Shown: positions 52,595 to 61,574 of the stretch, one piece after another | Layout: each line of letters begins with the position of its first letter | Position numbering within the stretch: position 1 is the first letter of the stretch | Source: AP-15 sp963702685 | GTDB lineage: Bacteria; Pseudomonadota; Alphaproteobacteria; ATCC43930; CGMCC-115725 | Direction of reading: 5' to 3' | Assembly (NCBI GenBank): GCA_963702685.1 | Contig: CAVPDQ010000027.1 | Location: 1 to 64,000 of the forward strand | DNA: 64,000 nt | Notes under the pieces: generated by a model | What the model saw: only the letters and a program-made list of their open reading frames with translations | What the model was told of the DNA's origin: nothing | The model's database searches: none | Made by a program: the position numbers and the translations under genes

Positions 52595-53758
52595 GTGTTT
52601 ACGAGCCTTTCCGACGAGCAGCGCCGGTTTGTGACGACCGTGCGCGAGCTGGCGCAGAGCGAGTTTCGCGCCCGCGCCGGCGACTATATGGATGGTACCT
52701 TCCCATGGCCGAACATGCGCGCGCTGGCGGAGCTGGGCGTGCTCGGCATGGCGGTGCCCGAGGAATATGGCGGGCTCGGCCTGCCGGTGCTCGATACCGC
52801 GCTGGTGCTCGAGGAGATCGCCAAGGTCTGCTATGTGACGGCGATGGCGGTCTTGGGCGAGGTCGGGGTGCAGGCCCGGATCATCGCCACCTACGCGCCC
52901 GAGCCGATCAAGCGGCGCATCTTGCCGGCCGTCGTCAGCGGCGATTGCATCCTGGCGATCTGCATGACCGAGCCCGACGCCGGCACCGATGTCGCCAATT
53001 ACAAGACCAATGTCGACCGGGTCGGCAACCGGCTCCGCCTCAACGGGGTCAAGACCTTGATCAGCCGCGCCGAGGAGGCCGGCATGTTTGTCGTCTTCAC
53101 CCGCATCGACAAGCAGCCGGGGCGCGACGGCATCGGCTGCGTGCTTGTTGAAAAGGGCACGCCGGGGTTTTCGGTGACCGGCACCTATCACACGATGGGC
53201 GGCGAAAATTTGCACGAAATCCGGTTTGAGGATTGCGAGTTGCCGCCCGAAAACCTGGTGCTCGAAGACGGCTTCCGCAAACTCTTGTCGGCGTTCAACA
53301 CCCAGCGCTGCCTCAATCCTTCAATCTCGCTGGGTCTCGCCGAGGGGGCGCTCGAAGAAGCGGTCAAATACGTCAAGGAGCGCCGCGCCTTTGGCCGCGC
53401 GATCGCCGATTTCCAGGGCATGCGCTGGAAGATCGCCGAGATGTACCGCGACATCGAGGCGAGCCGGTCGATCCTCTACCGCGCCTGCGCCTCTGCCGAC
53501 CCGTTCCCCGACCCGCTGCTGGCCGCGGTCGCCAAGGCAACCTGCAACGAGATGGCGCTGCGCGTGACCAGCGAGGCGATCCAGGTGCATGGCGGCTACG
53601 GCTTCACCGACGAGTTCCCGGTCTCCCGCTTCTACCGCGGCGCGCGCTACGGCACCTTGGGCGGCGGCACCACCGAGACGCTGAAGGATCTGATCGGCCG
53701 CCGCGTCATCGCCGGCCTCGACCCCGCCGACGGCATCCTCGGCCTCGGCATGTTCTGA
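52595..53758 (+). CDS. Acyl-CoA dehydrogenase family protein
   Basis: 387 residues, GTG 52595 after GGGAGAA. N-terminal helical domain (LSDEQRRFVTTVRELAQSEF), middle beta domain with the flavin/substrate loop ICMTEPDAGTDVANYKTNVD, and C-terminal domain with GRAIADFQGMRWKIAEMYRD and IQVHGGYGFTDEFPVSRFYR. The catalytic base position is in the typical RDAR/GTTE region (LGGGTTETLKDLIG). It is an FAD enzyme oxidising an acyl-CoA and passing electrons to ETF; the substrate is unknown. First gene of the conserved block. Confidence 0.9.
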   Translation: MFTSLSDEQRRFVTTVRELAQSEFRARAGDYMDGTFPWPNMRALAELGVLGMAVPEEYGGLGLPVLDTALVLEEIAKVCYVTAMAVLGEVGVQARIIATYAPEPIKRRILPAVVSGDCILAICMTEPDAGTDVANYKTNVDRVGNRLRLNGVKTLISRAEEAGMFVVFTRIDKQPGRDGIGCVLVEKGTPGFSVTGTYHTMGGENLHEIRFEDCELPPENLVLEDGFRKLLSAFNTQRCLNPSISLGLAEGALEEAVKYVKERRAFGRAIADFQGMRWKIAEMYRDIEASRSILYRACASADPFPDPLLAAVAKATCNEMALRVTSEAIQVHGGYGFTDEFPVSRFYRGARYGTLGGGTTETLKDLIGRRVIAGLDPADGILGLGMF

Positions 53759-53770
53759 AGGAGAGAAGCG

Positions 53771-54175
53771 ATGAAGGTCACCGGAGGCTGCCATTGCGGG
53801 CAGATCGGCTTTGCGGCGGAGATCGACCCGGCGCAGGTCAGGATTTGCCACTGCACCGACTGCCAGACGCTGTCCGGCTCGGCCTTTCGGGTCAATGTCG
53901 CGAGCCTGCCCGGCACTTTCGCGCTGACCAGCGGAACGCCGAAGGTCTACATCAAAACCGCCGAGAGCGGGAACCAGCGGGCGCACGCCTTCTGCCCCGA
54001 TTGCGGCACCCCGCTCTGGGCCACCGCCCCCGGCCCCAATCCGGCTTCCTACGGGCTGCGCGTCGGCACCCTCGACTGCCGCACTGAGCTCGCCCCGGCG
54101 CGGCAAGGCTGGTGCCGCTCAGCCTTGCCCTGGTCGATGGATTTGCGCGGGCTGGAGCGCAGGGAACGGCAGTAG
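53771..54175 (+). CDS. GFA (glutathione-dependent formaldehyde-activating)/CENP-V family protein
   Basis: 134 residues, ATG 53771 with GGAGAG upstream, 12 nt after the ACAD stop. MKVTGGCHCGQIGFAAEIDP, VRICHCTDCQTLSGSAFRVN and HAFCPDCGTPLWATAP give the zinc-binding Cys pattern CxC, CHCxxC and CPxCG of the family. The role may be in thiol adduct chemistry; the substrate is unknown. It probably forms an operon with the ACAD gene. Confidence 0.9.
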   Translation: MKVTGGCHCGQIGFAAEIDPAQVRICHCTDCQTLSGSAFRVNVASLPGTFALTSGTPKVYIKTAESGNQRAHAFCPDCGTPLWATAPGPNPASYGLRVGTLDCRTELAPARQGWCRSALPWSMDLRGLERRERQ

Positions 54176-54187
54176 CTGCCGTGGCCG

Positions 54188-54629
54188 TTATTTCGCTATC
54201 TCCTCATAGGCGAGATAGCGAATGATTTTCCAGCCGCCGTCGGGCTGGCGGTGGAAGATGTCGATTCCCGGCTCGGTCGTATCGATATCAGGCTGACCGG
54301 GGCGCGATGTGGTCACGTGCCAGGTAAGCCGCACCACGGCAAGATCGCCCGAGACCAGGATCTCCTTGATGTCGAAGGCATAACGCAGGCGCGTCGCCGG
54401 GTCGGCGAGGGCGCGCTTGAGGCGGTCGCAGATGTCGCGATAGCTCTGCTCGGGCAGGCCGCGAAAGTCGTAGCGCAGATCCGGCGAAAAGAGGTCGCAG
54501 ATCGCGGCGGTGTCACGCGTGTTGAAGGCGGCGGTCCATTGCGCCAGCGCGGCCCGGATTGCAGCCGCCCCCTGATCGGGATCCGGCCATCGCGGTCGGC
54601 GACATCACCGCCCAGCAGACGAGCGGCAT
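54188..54629 (-). pseudogene. SnoaL/NTF2-like protein with signal peptide, frameshift at a C-run
   Basis: The catalytic-type domain reads AAIRAALAQWTAAFNTRDTA, AICDLFSPDLRYDFRGLPEQ, LVSGDLAVVRLTWHVTTSRP and RQPDGGWKIIRYLAYEEIAK to the stop at 54188, the SnoaL-like fold. No start exists in that frame. ATG 54629 opens a good signal peptide (MPLVCWAVMSPTAMA) in the neighbouring frame, and the two join if one base is added or lost in the five-base run 54568-54572. Probably a secreted protein; sequencing error is likely. Confidence 0.6.
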
Positions 54630-54792
54630 GGCCAACCACCGAACGGCAGCTTCGCTTATCGACAAAGGCTTCCCCAAACTCCGATCGCCGCCTGCCGAGC
54701 CGTCCGGCATGGCGCGCGCAAACTTTGATTTGAACACAAAGCCCGCATCGCCGACCATAACGACCGGCGCTTTGCAAAGAGTGGGAAGAACC

Positions 54793-56115
54793 ATGATCAA
54801 GGACGCGCAAGGCCACGACCTTTCCGGCGCGACCGCCGAGGCCATTGATGTCTACGACGAGGCCGTACGGGCGTTCAACCTGGTTCACGGCGACGCAGTC
54901 GGGCTGTTCGACAGGGCGCGTGAAACGGCGCCCGGCTGCGCGATGCCGCATCTGGCAAAGGCCTGGGTGTTTGCGCTGGCCAACGATCCCGTTCTCCTGA
55001 GCCAGGCCCGGCCGTTGGTCGAGACCGCCCGGTCGCTCGATCTGAACGAGCGCGAGCAGGCCCACCTCGCCGCACTCGCCAATTTGGTCGAAGGCGGGCG
55101 CGCCGCCGGCGTCGCGGTGCTCGACCGCCATTTGATGCATTGCCCGTTCGATCTCGTCGCCCACCAGGCGGCGGCGCTGATGGACGGGTTCCTCGGTCGC
55201 TTCCACTGGATTCGTGAGCGTTCGGCGCGCGCCCTGCCCTTCTGGTCCAAAGATCAGCCGGGCTATGCCACCCTGCTGGCGTTTCACGGGTTCGGGTCGG
55301 AGGAGGCGGGCGACTATGCGCGCGCCGAGGACAAGTCGCGCGAGGCCGCCGCGCTCGAGCCGCTGAGCTTCTGGCCGCACCATACCGTCGCCCATGTCAT
55401 GGAGATGACCGGGCGCCCGGAAGACGGGCTCGGCTGGATGGCGGCGCGCGAGGCGCTGTGGTCGGGTCCCGGCCACATGAACGAGGTGCACATCTGGTGG
55501 CACAAGGCGCTCTTCCACCTCGAGCTCGGGCAATACGGCGCCGCGCTGGCGCTCTATGACGGCCCGATCCGCTCGACGCAGCGCCCGCTCGCGCTCAGCC
55601 TGACCAACGCTTCGGCACTGCTGTGGCGTCTCGACACGCTCGGCTGCGCCATCGGCGACCGCTGGCAGGAGCAGGCGGATTTGTGGCAAGGCCATGCCGA
55701 TGGCAAATGTCTCGCCTTTGCCGATATTCACGCGGCAATGGCCGAATTGGGTTCGGGCCGCGAAGAGCTGGTCGAACGCCGCCTCGCGGCCATGCGGGAG
55801 ACCGCGGCGAGCGATGTCGAGGCGGCCGGCCTCTATCGCACAATCGGCATGCCGATTGTCGAGGGCCTCGCCGCCTTCCATCGCGGCGCCTGGGCGCAAG
55901 CCATCGAAGCGCTGCTCCCAGTCCGCATCGGCTTATGGCAGATCGGCGGCAGCCACGCGCAGCGCGACGTCGTCGACTGGACGCTGTGCGAGGCCGCGAT
56001 CCGTTGCGGCCAGCGTGACATCGCCCTCTCCCTTGCTTATGAGCGAGCCTCGGCGCGCCCGCGAAGCGCTCCCAACCGACGCTTCCTCGGCTATGCAGAA
56101 GCAATCGCAAGCTGA
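54793..56115 (+). CDS. TPR protein of the TTC38 family
   Basis: 440 residues from ATG 54793. MIKDAQGHDLSGATAEAIDV, FLGRFHWIRERSARALPFWS, YATLLAFHGFGSEEAGDYAR, HHTVAHVMEMTGRPEDGLGW and HIWWHKALFHLELGQYGAAL follow the tetratricopeptide-like repeat order of TTC38 homologues. It has no signal peptide, is cytoplasmic, and its role is unknown. The upstream open frame starting at 54559 is antisense to the SnoaL gene and is not preferred. Confidence 0.85.
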   Translation: MIKDAQGHDLSGATAEAIDVYDEAVRAFNLVHGDAVGLFDRARETAPGCAMPHLAKAWVFALANDPVLLSQARPLVETARSLDLNEREQAHLAALANLVEGGRAAGVAVLDRHLMHCPFDLVAHQAAALMDGFLGRFHWIRERSARALPFWSKDQPGYATLLAFHGFGSEEAGDYARAEDKSREAAALEPLSFWPHHTVAHVMEMTGRPEDGLGWMAAREALWSGPGHMNEVHIWWHKALFHLELGQYGAALALYDGPIRSTQRPLALSLTNASALLWRLDTLGCAIGDRWQEQADLWQGHADGKCLAFADIHAAMAELGSGREELVERRLAAMRETAASDVEAAGLYRTIGMPIVEGLAAFHRGAWAQAIEALLPVRIGLWQIGGSHAQRDVVDWTLCEAAIRCGQRDIALSLAYERASARPRSAPNRRFLGYAEAIAS

Positions 56116-56434
56116 TTGCAGTTACCGCAATGTTTCTGCGAAGGCGCATCACGTAACAGGTCGGCAACCACATTGTTGCCATTATAGCATGATACACTTA
56201 CGAAAAATCGGTCGGAAGATACCGTGCCGATTGGTCGGAGGATCCAGGTCTGGGCAAACAGCAAAGCACAACGGCGAGAACAAAAGATGACCTATGAGTA
56301 GCGAAGGGTGGGGCTCGCTGCCTGATCTCAATCAGATAAAACAGGTAAAGCAGGCGGTGACGGGGGTCGGAGGATCCGACGCTCCACTCAGAGGCTGTGA
56401 AGGAATTGGTCTGGGCTGCATCGGCGCCGTGCGT

Positions 56435-56457
56435 CCCCCACCTTCGCGGGGGCGGGC
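56435..56457. repeat. REP-like palindrome, intergenic
   Basis: CCCCCACCTTCGCGGGGGCG, GGC: the same core as the units found inside transposase genes, here in its usual intergenic location. Confidence 0.6.
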
Positions 56458-56514
56458 TCTTCGAGACAGCTGCTTCGCAGCTTCCTCAGAGCATGTGAGG
56501 GAATACCAAACCGC

Positions 56515-56637
56515 TGTCATTCCGGGGCGTGGGCGCAGCCCGCGAGCCCGGAACCCATGCACACCGGCCTGCGACATGCTGGCGGACGGCAGTGTTCATA
56601 GGTTCCGGGCCTGCCCTGCGGGCATCCCGGAATGACA
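56515..56637. repeat. Long palindromic intergenic repeat (about 123 bp)
   Basis: Starts TGTCATTCCGGGGCG and ends CATCCCGGAATGACA; the inner arms AGCCCGGAACCCATG and CATAGGTTCCGGGCC also pair. It resembles the repetitive palindromes with TGTCATTCCGGGG arms that are common in alphaproteobacterial intergenic regions. The rest of 56116-56725 holds no gene. Confidence 0.7.
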
Positions 56638-56725
56638 TTGCTTTCGACGCAGAATTTCTTCACAGGTTCTCAGGACAGGCGGGCGCGTCTCGAAGCATGC
56701 ACGGCGCCAATTCATTCACATCCAC

Positions 56726-57493
56726 TCAGCTGGGAGCGATCGTGGTGCCGCCGTCGACGACGATCGTTTGACCGGTGATGTAGGCGCCGGCAGGCGCGGC
56801 CAGCATCAGGGCGACGCCGGCGATGTCGTCGGGCTCGGCAAGGCGCTTCAGAAGGGTGCCGGCCTCGCGCGCGGCGCGGCGGGCCGGGTCTTCGTAGAGG
56901 ACGCGAGCGAATTGCGTCGTCACCACGCTGGGTGCTATGCAATTGACTCGCACATTGTCGGGGCCCCATTCGGCGGCGAGGTTGCGGCACAGCGCGTAAT
57001 CGGCCGATTTGGTGACCCCGTACATGCCGAGCATCGTGCTCGCCCGCAATGCCGCGGTCGAAATAATGAAGACGATGGCACCGTCGCGCCGCGCTCGCAT
57101 ATCGGGCGCCACCATCCGCGACAGCCACAGATTGCTCAGCACATTATTGACCATCATCCGCTCGAACACTTCGTCGGTCAGCCCTTCGAGCGAGCCGTAA
57201 TGCGGGTTGATCGCGGCGTTGCAGACGAGGATGTCGATCCGGCCCCAGGCCTCGCGCGTCTTCGCCACCAGGTTTTCGAGCTGCGCCTTGTCCGAAATCC
57301 GCGCCGTCACCGCAATCGCTTCTCCGCCCTTCTCGCGGATTGCCGCCGCGACCTCGTCGCATGGCCCGGCGTTGCGCGCCGAGATCACGACCTTTGCGCC
57401 GGCTTCGGCAAAGGCCTCGGCGATCGCCCGGCCGATGCCGCGGCTCGACCCGGTGACGATCGCGACCTTGCCGGTGAGGTCGAAGAGCTTCAT
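56726..57493 (-). CDS. Short-chain dehydrogenase/reductase (SDR)
   Basis: 255 residues, ATG 57493. Classical SDR: cofactor loop VAIVTGSSRGIGRAIAEAFA, ILVCNAAINPHYGSLEGL, catalytic Ser in AIVFIISTAALRASTMLGMY, YGVTKSADYALCRNLAAEWG (Tyr-x3-Lys) and C-terminal ITGQTIVVDGGTTIAPS. It resembles FabG-type oxidoreductases. A basic residue in the ARN loop suggests NADP preference. The substrate is unknown. Confidence 0.9.
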   Translation of the reverse strand: MKLFDLTGKVAIVTGSSRGIGRAIAEAFAEAGAKVVISARNAGPCDEVAAAIREKGGEAIAVTARISDKAQLENLVAKTREAWGRIDILVCNAAINPHYGSLEGLTDEVFERMMVNNVLSNLWLSRMVAPDMRARRDGAIVFIISTAALRASTMLGMYGVTKSADYALCRNLAAEWGPDNVRVNCIAPSVVTTQFARVLYEDPARRAAREAGTLLKRLAEPDDIAGVALMLAAPAGAYITGQTIVVDGGTTIAPS

Positions 57494-57503
57494 CGCCGGC
57501 GTG

Positions 57504-57629
57504 TCACAACAGAAAGATCGCCATCAGGATCAGCAGGATCACCATGAAGGCGAGCGAGTATTTGATCAGGCGGGTGAAGCGGAACCACGTCTGACGACGC
57601 CATTCGAAATCGGGATCGATCGCCGTCAT
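57504..57629 (-). CDS. aa3-type cytochrome c oxidase subunit IV-like peptide
   Basis: 41 residues from ATG 57629 with GAGGAG upstream. MTAIDPDFEWRRQTWFRFTR, LIKYSLAFMVILLILMAIFL, ending L. The pattern (D/H..TW..FTRL..YS, then one transmembrane helix ending LMAIFLL) is typical of the small subunit IV-like proteins of alphaproteobacteria. A longer frame to 57686 would overlap purN and is not preferred. Confidence 0.65.
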   Translation of the reverse strand: MTAIDPDFEWRRQTWFRFTRLIKYSLAFMVILLILMAIFLL

Positions 57630-57666
57630 GATCTCCTCTCGCTGGGCAGCCGGCGGCAGGTATAGC

Positions 57667-58341
57667 CTAACCACCGGTCGATACAAGTGCCTGCGGGAAG
57701 GGACCGCCCGGGTTCGACACCCAGCCCTCGGGCGGGTGCGCGCCAGCGATCTCGGCCTTGCTACCGGCCACCCGGACCCGCCCCTCGGCGATCAGCCGCA
57801 GCGCCATTGGGTAAAGGCGGTGCTCGACTTCGAGAATGCGCGTCGACAGGCTCGCTTCATCGTCATCAGCCAGCACCGGCACCACGGCTTGGCCGATGAT
57901 CGGACCGGTATCGGTCTCGGGGCGGACGAAATGCACGGTGCAGCCGGCAAAACGCACTCCGGCGGCGAGCGCCTGGCGCTGGGCGTGCAACCCGGGAAAG
58001 GCCGGCAGCAGCGAGGGGTGGATGTTGATCATGCGGTCCCGCCACGCCTCGACAAAACGGTCGTCGAGCAGCCGCATAAAGCCGGCCAGGCAAACAAGCT
58101 CGGCCCCGGCGCGGCACAGCAAGCCCTCCGCTTCGGCAGCAAACGCCGTGCGCTCGAGATGCGACACCACGGCATGCGGAATGCCGGCGGAAGCGGCATG
58201 GCGCAGACCCGGCGCCTCGACGCGGTTGCTGATGACGAGGACGATTTCGGCCGGGAAATCGTGCGCGGCGCAGGCATCGATCAGGGCCCGCAAGTTCGAG
58301 CCGCGACCCGAGATCAGCACCGCCACCCCGAGCCTCGCCAT
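57667..58341 (-). CDS. purN: Phosphoribosylglycinamide formyltransferase (GAR transformylase)
   Basis: 224 residues from ATG 58341. RLGVAVLISGRGSNLRALID, VLVISNRVEAPGLRHAASAG, LVCLAGFMRLLDDRFVEAWR, then the catalytic region MINIHPSLLPAFPGLHAQRQ (Asn, His) and HFVRPETDTGPIIGQAVVPV (Asp). It transfers formyl from 10-formyl-THF to GAR in step 3 of purine synthesis. The usual neighbour purM is not adjacent: the DUF2066 gene lies divergently 119 nt upstream. The C-terminal 30 residues are longer than in E. coli PurN. Confidence 0.92.
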   Translation of the reverse strand: MARLGVAVLISGRGSNLRALIDACAAHDFPAEIVLVISNRVEAPGLRHAASAGIPHAVVSHLERTAFAAEAEGLLCRAGAELVCLAGFMRLLDDRFVEAWRDRMINIHPSLLPAFPGLHAQRQALAAGVRFAGCTVHFVRPETDTGPIIGQAVVPVLADDDEASLSTRILEVEHRLYPMALRLIAEGRVRVAGSKAEIAGAHPPEGWVSNPGGPFPQALVSTGG

Positions 58342-58460
58342 CACCGCCCCACCCGCCAAACGGTGTTTCGGCTGCCGATGGCGTCCTCAGATAAACTGCG
58401 ATATGACCGGGCAATCATAATGGGACAGCACGCAAAATATCGGGTCGGAGGCGGTTTGCA

Positions 58461-59621
58461 ATGAATTCGCCGCGGATGCCGGCGATTCGACAAAGCCGGG
58501 CCGGCCTCGGCGCCGCCGGCGCCGCGCTGCTGCTGATCACGGTGCTGCTGATCACGGTGCTGCTGGGCGCGGGGCCGATCCTCGCCGACGACCAGCCGGA
58601 TCCGTACACCGCAACCGTCAAGGTCGATGCCACGGCCGACAACGCCGCCGATGCGCGCCGGCTGGCGCGCATCGACGGCCAGCGGCGCGCGCTCGATGCG
58701 GTGATCGCGCAATTGTCCGGCTCGACCGACACCTCGAAGCTGCCCAAGCTCGACGACAACGCCGTCACCAACCTCGTCGACAGCTTCGAGGTAGCGCACG
58801 AGCATATGTCGGCGGTGCGTTACCTGGCCGATTACACCTTTCATTTCCGACCAGCGAGAATTCGCCGCTTGATGCACGATGCTGGAATCGCCCGCGCCGA
58901 GACCGCCGGCAAGCCGGTCGTGGTTCTTCCCGTGTACAAGGATGCCGGCTCGGCGGTGCTTTGGGACGACCCGAACCCTTGGCGCGAAGCCTGGGCAAAG
59001 CGCCCCGCCGGTTCCGGAGCGACCCGCTTTGCCGTTCCGCTCGGCGGCGTAGCGGATCTGAGCGTGATCGACGCGCAGCAAGCGCTTTCCGGCGATTCTG
59101 GAGCGCTCGCGGCGATCGCCCAGAACAACGGTGGAAGCGAGGCTATCGTCGTGTCGGCCACGACGCAGCGACAGGGCAGCGAGCTCACCGGCCTTGCCCT
59201 CGGCATCAAGCGCTACAAGGAAGGCCATCTCGCCAATTCGGGGAGCGAGACGATCGATGCCCGGCCCGGGGAAAGCGAGAGTGCTTTGATCGGCCGAGCA
59301 GCCGATGTGATCGCCGCTTCGATCGAAAGCGGCACGGGCAAGCTCGCCACCACGGATTCCAACCAAGCAGCGAGCATGACGGTGACAGTCCCGATTTCCG
59401 GCCTCGGCGAATGGATCGAGATGCGTCGGCGGCTGGCCGCCGTACCCGCTGTACGCAAGATAGAGCTGCTGTCGCTGAGCCGTCGCGAGGCGAAGATCGC
59501 GATCAGCTATCAGGGCACACCCGACCAGCTGAAATCGAGTCTCGCCGAGGCCGATCTCGACCTTGGCGGCAGCGATCCCTCATGGCAGCTTCAGCCTGCG
59601 AGCGCCGCCGGCAGCCGCTGA
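58461..59621 (+). CDS. DUF2066 domain protein
   Basis: 386 residues, ATG 58461. An N-terminal signal/anchor (LLLITVLLITVLLGAGPILA) contains a 15-bp direct duplication (LLITV twice). The DUF2066 body follows: VKVDATADNAADARRLARID, GQRRALDAVIAQLSG, RYLADYTFHFRPARIRRLMH, then GKPVVVLPVYKDAGSAVLWD. A C-terminal domain (LSRREAKIAISYQGTPDQLK) ends it. A periplasmic or envelope protein of unknown function, regularly found upstream of the phosphatidyltransferase and hda in alphaproteobacteria. Confidence 0.85.
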   Translation: MNSPRMPAIRQSRAGLGAAGAALLLITVLLITVLLGAGPILADDQPDPYTATVKVDATADNAADARRLARIDGQRRALDAVIAQLSGSTDTSKLPKLDDNAVTNLVDSFEVAHEHMSAVRYLADYTFHFRPARIRRLMHDAGIARAETAGKPVVVLPVYKDAGSAVLWDDPNPWREAWAKRPAGSGATRFAVPLGGVADLSVIDAQQALSGDSGALAAIAQNNGGSEAIVVSATTQRQGSELTGLALGIKRYKEGHLANSGSETIDARPGESESALIGRAADVIAASIESGTGKLATTDSNQAASMTVTVPISGLGEWIEMRRRLAAVPAVRKIELLSLSRREAKIAISYQGTPDQLKSSLAEADLDLGGSDPSWQLQPASAAGSR

Positions 59622-59660
59622 CCGCGTTCGCACAAGCGATGTCGAGAACCTCACAGAGCC

Positions 59661-60227
59661 ATGACGATGAGCCGCCTCGGGCTCAACCTTCCCAACCTGA
59701 TCACTCTGGCGCGGCTGCTGATCGTCCCGCTCGCGATCTGGCTCATTCTCGACGCGCGTTATGGAGCAGCGTTCTGGATATTCGTCGTCGCCGGCGTCTC
59801 CGATGGGCTCGACGGCTTTATCGCCAAGCGCTTCGACCGGCGTACCCGGCTCGGCGCCTTGCTCGACCCGATCGCCGACAAGACGCTGCTCGTCAGCGTC
59901 TATGTCACGCTCGGCTGGGCCGGCGCGCTGCCCAAATGGATCGTGATCCTCGTGGTGTTCCGCGACGTGATGATCATCGGCGGCTTTGTGCTGATCCAGG
60001 CAATGGCCGCGCCCAAGCGCTACGATCCGCTCTATATCAGCAAGCTCAACACCGCCGCCCAGATCATCCTGGTGGGCTTTATCCTGGCGCGGCTCGGGAT
60101 CGGAGCCGATGCCCCTTCGGCAACGATGATCTTGGTTCTCGCCGTGGCGGTCACAACGGTGCTGTCGGGGCTCTCTTACCTCGTGCGATGGGCGCGGATT
60201 CTCGCAAGCGCCGAGCAGGCATGGTAG
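59661..60227 (+). CDS. CDP-alcohol phosphatidyltransferase family protein (PgsA-like)
   Basis: 188 residues, ATG 59661. The family signature D-G-x2-A/G-R-x8-G-x3-D-x3-D appears as DGLDGFIAKRFDRRTRLGAL, LDPIADK (the first Arg of the motif is Lys-Arg here). Four to six transmembrane helices (NLITLARLLIVPLAIWLILD; TMILVLAVAVTTVLSGLSYL). Probably synthesises phosphatidylglycerol phosphate or a related lipid at the inner membrane. It overlaps no neighbour, and the hda gene starts 13 nt after its stop. Confidence 0.88.
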   Translation: MTMSRLGLNLPNLITLARLLIVPLAIWLILDARYGAAFWIFVVAGVSDGLDGFIAKRFDRRTRLGALLDPIADKTLLVSVYVTLGWAGALPKWIVILVVFRDVMIIGGFVLIQAMAAPKRYDPLYISKLNTAAQIILVGFILARLGIGADAPSATMILVLAVAVTTVLSGLSYLVRWARILASAEQAW

Positions 60228-60240
60228 GACGCTCGGCGGC

Positions 60241-60948
60241 ATGCGGCACCGGGCGGTGACCCAGGAAGTTTTCGACTTCTGGCCGCGGGCCGCGTCGGGT
60301 CGCTCCGACTTTTTTGTTTCCGCCAGCAACCAGGCGGCAATCGAGTGGATCGAGCGGTGGCCGGCTTGGCCGACACCGGCGCTCCTGCTGCACGGCCCGG
60401 AGGGCTGCGGCAAAACGCACCTCGTCCAGATTTGGCAAGAGCGAGCGGGGGCCGGCGTCGCCGTCGCTGGCGGGCGGCTGAACGACACCGGCGTGGCGAG
60501 CCTCGTCGCGCTCAAAAGCCCTGCGGTCGCCATTGACGATGCCGATCACGCACCGGAGCGCGCCCTGCTCCATCTCTACAATTTGTGTGTCGAGGGCGGC
60601 GGCACGCTGCTGCTGACGGCAAGGCGCCCAGCTGGGCCTTGGCCGATCGGTCTCGCCGATTTGGGCTCGCGGATGCGCGCTGCGCTCGCGGTCGCGATCG
60701 AGGCGCCGGACGACACGCTCCTTTCCGCCGTCTTGATCAAGCAGTTTGCCGACCGCCGGGTGCCGGTCGCGCCCGATCTGGTCGCTTATTTGCTGGGGCG
60801 CATCGAGCGATCGCTTGCTGCCGCAAGGGCGACGGTAGCAGCGCTCGATCGGGCGGCGCTCTCCGGCCATCGCCCGATTACCACTGCCTTGGCGCGCGCC
60901 GTGCTCGGTCACCCTTTCTCATCCGGCAGCGAGCCGGGGGTTACATAG
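60241..60948 (+). CDS. hda: DnaA-homologous regulator HdaA
   Basis: 235 residues. DFFVSASNQAAIEWIERWPA, LLLHGPEGCGKTHLVQIWQE (P-loop), VAIDDADHAPERALLHLYNL (Walker B) and LIKQFADRRVPVAPDLVAYL, LGRIERSLAAARATVAALDR (sensor II-like): the AAA+ domain of DnaA without the DNA-binding domain IV. In alphaproteobacteria HdaA acts with the beta clamp to stimulate DnaA-ATP hydrolysis. The N-terminal clamp-binding motif (Q-x2-L/F-x-F) is represented only weakly by TQEVFDF. The 3' end overlaps the antisense sixA gene by 40 nt. Confidence 0.88.
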   Translation: MRHRAVTQEVFDFWPRAASGRSDFFVSASNQAAIEWIERWPAWPTPALLLHGPEGCGKTHLVQIWQERAGAGVAVAGGRLNDTGVASLVALKSPAVAIDDADHAPERALLHLYNLCVEGGGTLLLTARRPAGPWPIGLADLGSRMRAALAVAIEAPDDTLLSAVLIKQFADRRVPVAPDLVAYLLGRIERSLAAARATVAALDRAALSGHRPITTALARAVLGHPFSSGSEPGVT

Positions 60949-61430
60949 TCGGCGAGCTGATGACGGGAGAGACCGAGGGCCGACCACGGTGAATCGATGC
61001 GAAAGCTGGCGCGTGCACCGGTCGGGAACTTGCCGGCGGCGAGTGCGGCGGCGCGGGGTGAGACGGGATCGGCGAGCGCGATTGCCAGCTCGTGAAGCCC
61101 AGGGTCGTGGCCGACCAGCAGCACGCTGGTCGCAGCTTCGTCTAGACGGCTCAGGCGGGCGATCAGACGGTCGCGATCGGCGAGATAGAGCTCGTCTTCG
61201 ATCAGCAAGCGTGGCCGGACCGCAAAGCCGGCCAGAACGAGGTCGAGGGTCTCGCGGGTGCGCGCCGCGCTCGACGAAAGGGCGAGGTCGAGCACGCCCA
61301 CCGCCGCCGGCAGATGCTCGCCGATGCGGCGCGCAGCCTCGCGCCCGCGGCGGCTCAAGGTTCGCTCGTGATCGCCTAGATCGCTCTTGGCCCGCGCCTT
61401 GGCGTGACGCAGCAGGTGCAGCTCGTGCAT
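60909..61430 (-). CDS. SixA-type histidine phosphatase
   Basis: 173 residues. MHELHLLRHAKARAKSDLGD carries the RHG-like phosphohistidine motif LRHAKA; HERTLSRRGREAARRIGEHL, LALSSSAARTRETLDLVLAG and SVLLVGHDPGLHELAIALAD (second catalytic His) complete the histidine phosphatase fold. SixA-like enzymes remove phosphate from His of HPt/PTS proteins. Convergent with hda, sharing 40 nt of antisense 3' sequence. Confidence 0.88.
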   Translation of the reverse strand: MHELHLLRHAKARAKSDLGDHERTLSRRGREAARRIGEHLPAAVGVLDLALSSSAARTRETLDLVLAGFAVRPRLLIEDELYLADRDRLIARLSRLDEAATSVLLVGHDPGLHELAIALADPVSPRAAALAAGKFPTGARASFRIDSPWSALGLSRHQLADYVTPGSLPDEKG

Positions 61431-61574
61431 ATGCGCTCCTTTCTCCGATTCTCAGGGCGGGCCGGAGCAAGCGCTCCGCTGCGACCCTTGGGCGCAGCCT
61501 GACCATGACAGGGGCGCTCTTCCGCATTAAGATTGATCCGAGCGGCCGGAATCGCGGCCGTCGGGAGACCCATA

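Noticed and set aside
54313..55899. 528-codon minus-strand frame opposite the TPR gene
   Set aside because: Shadow of the TTC38-like gene; its frame does not carry the SnoaL motifs.
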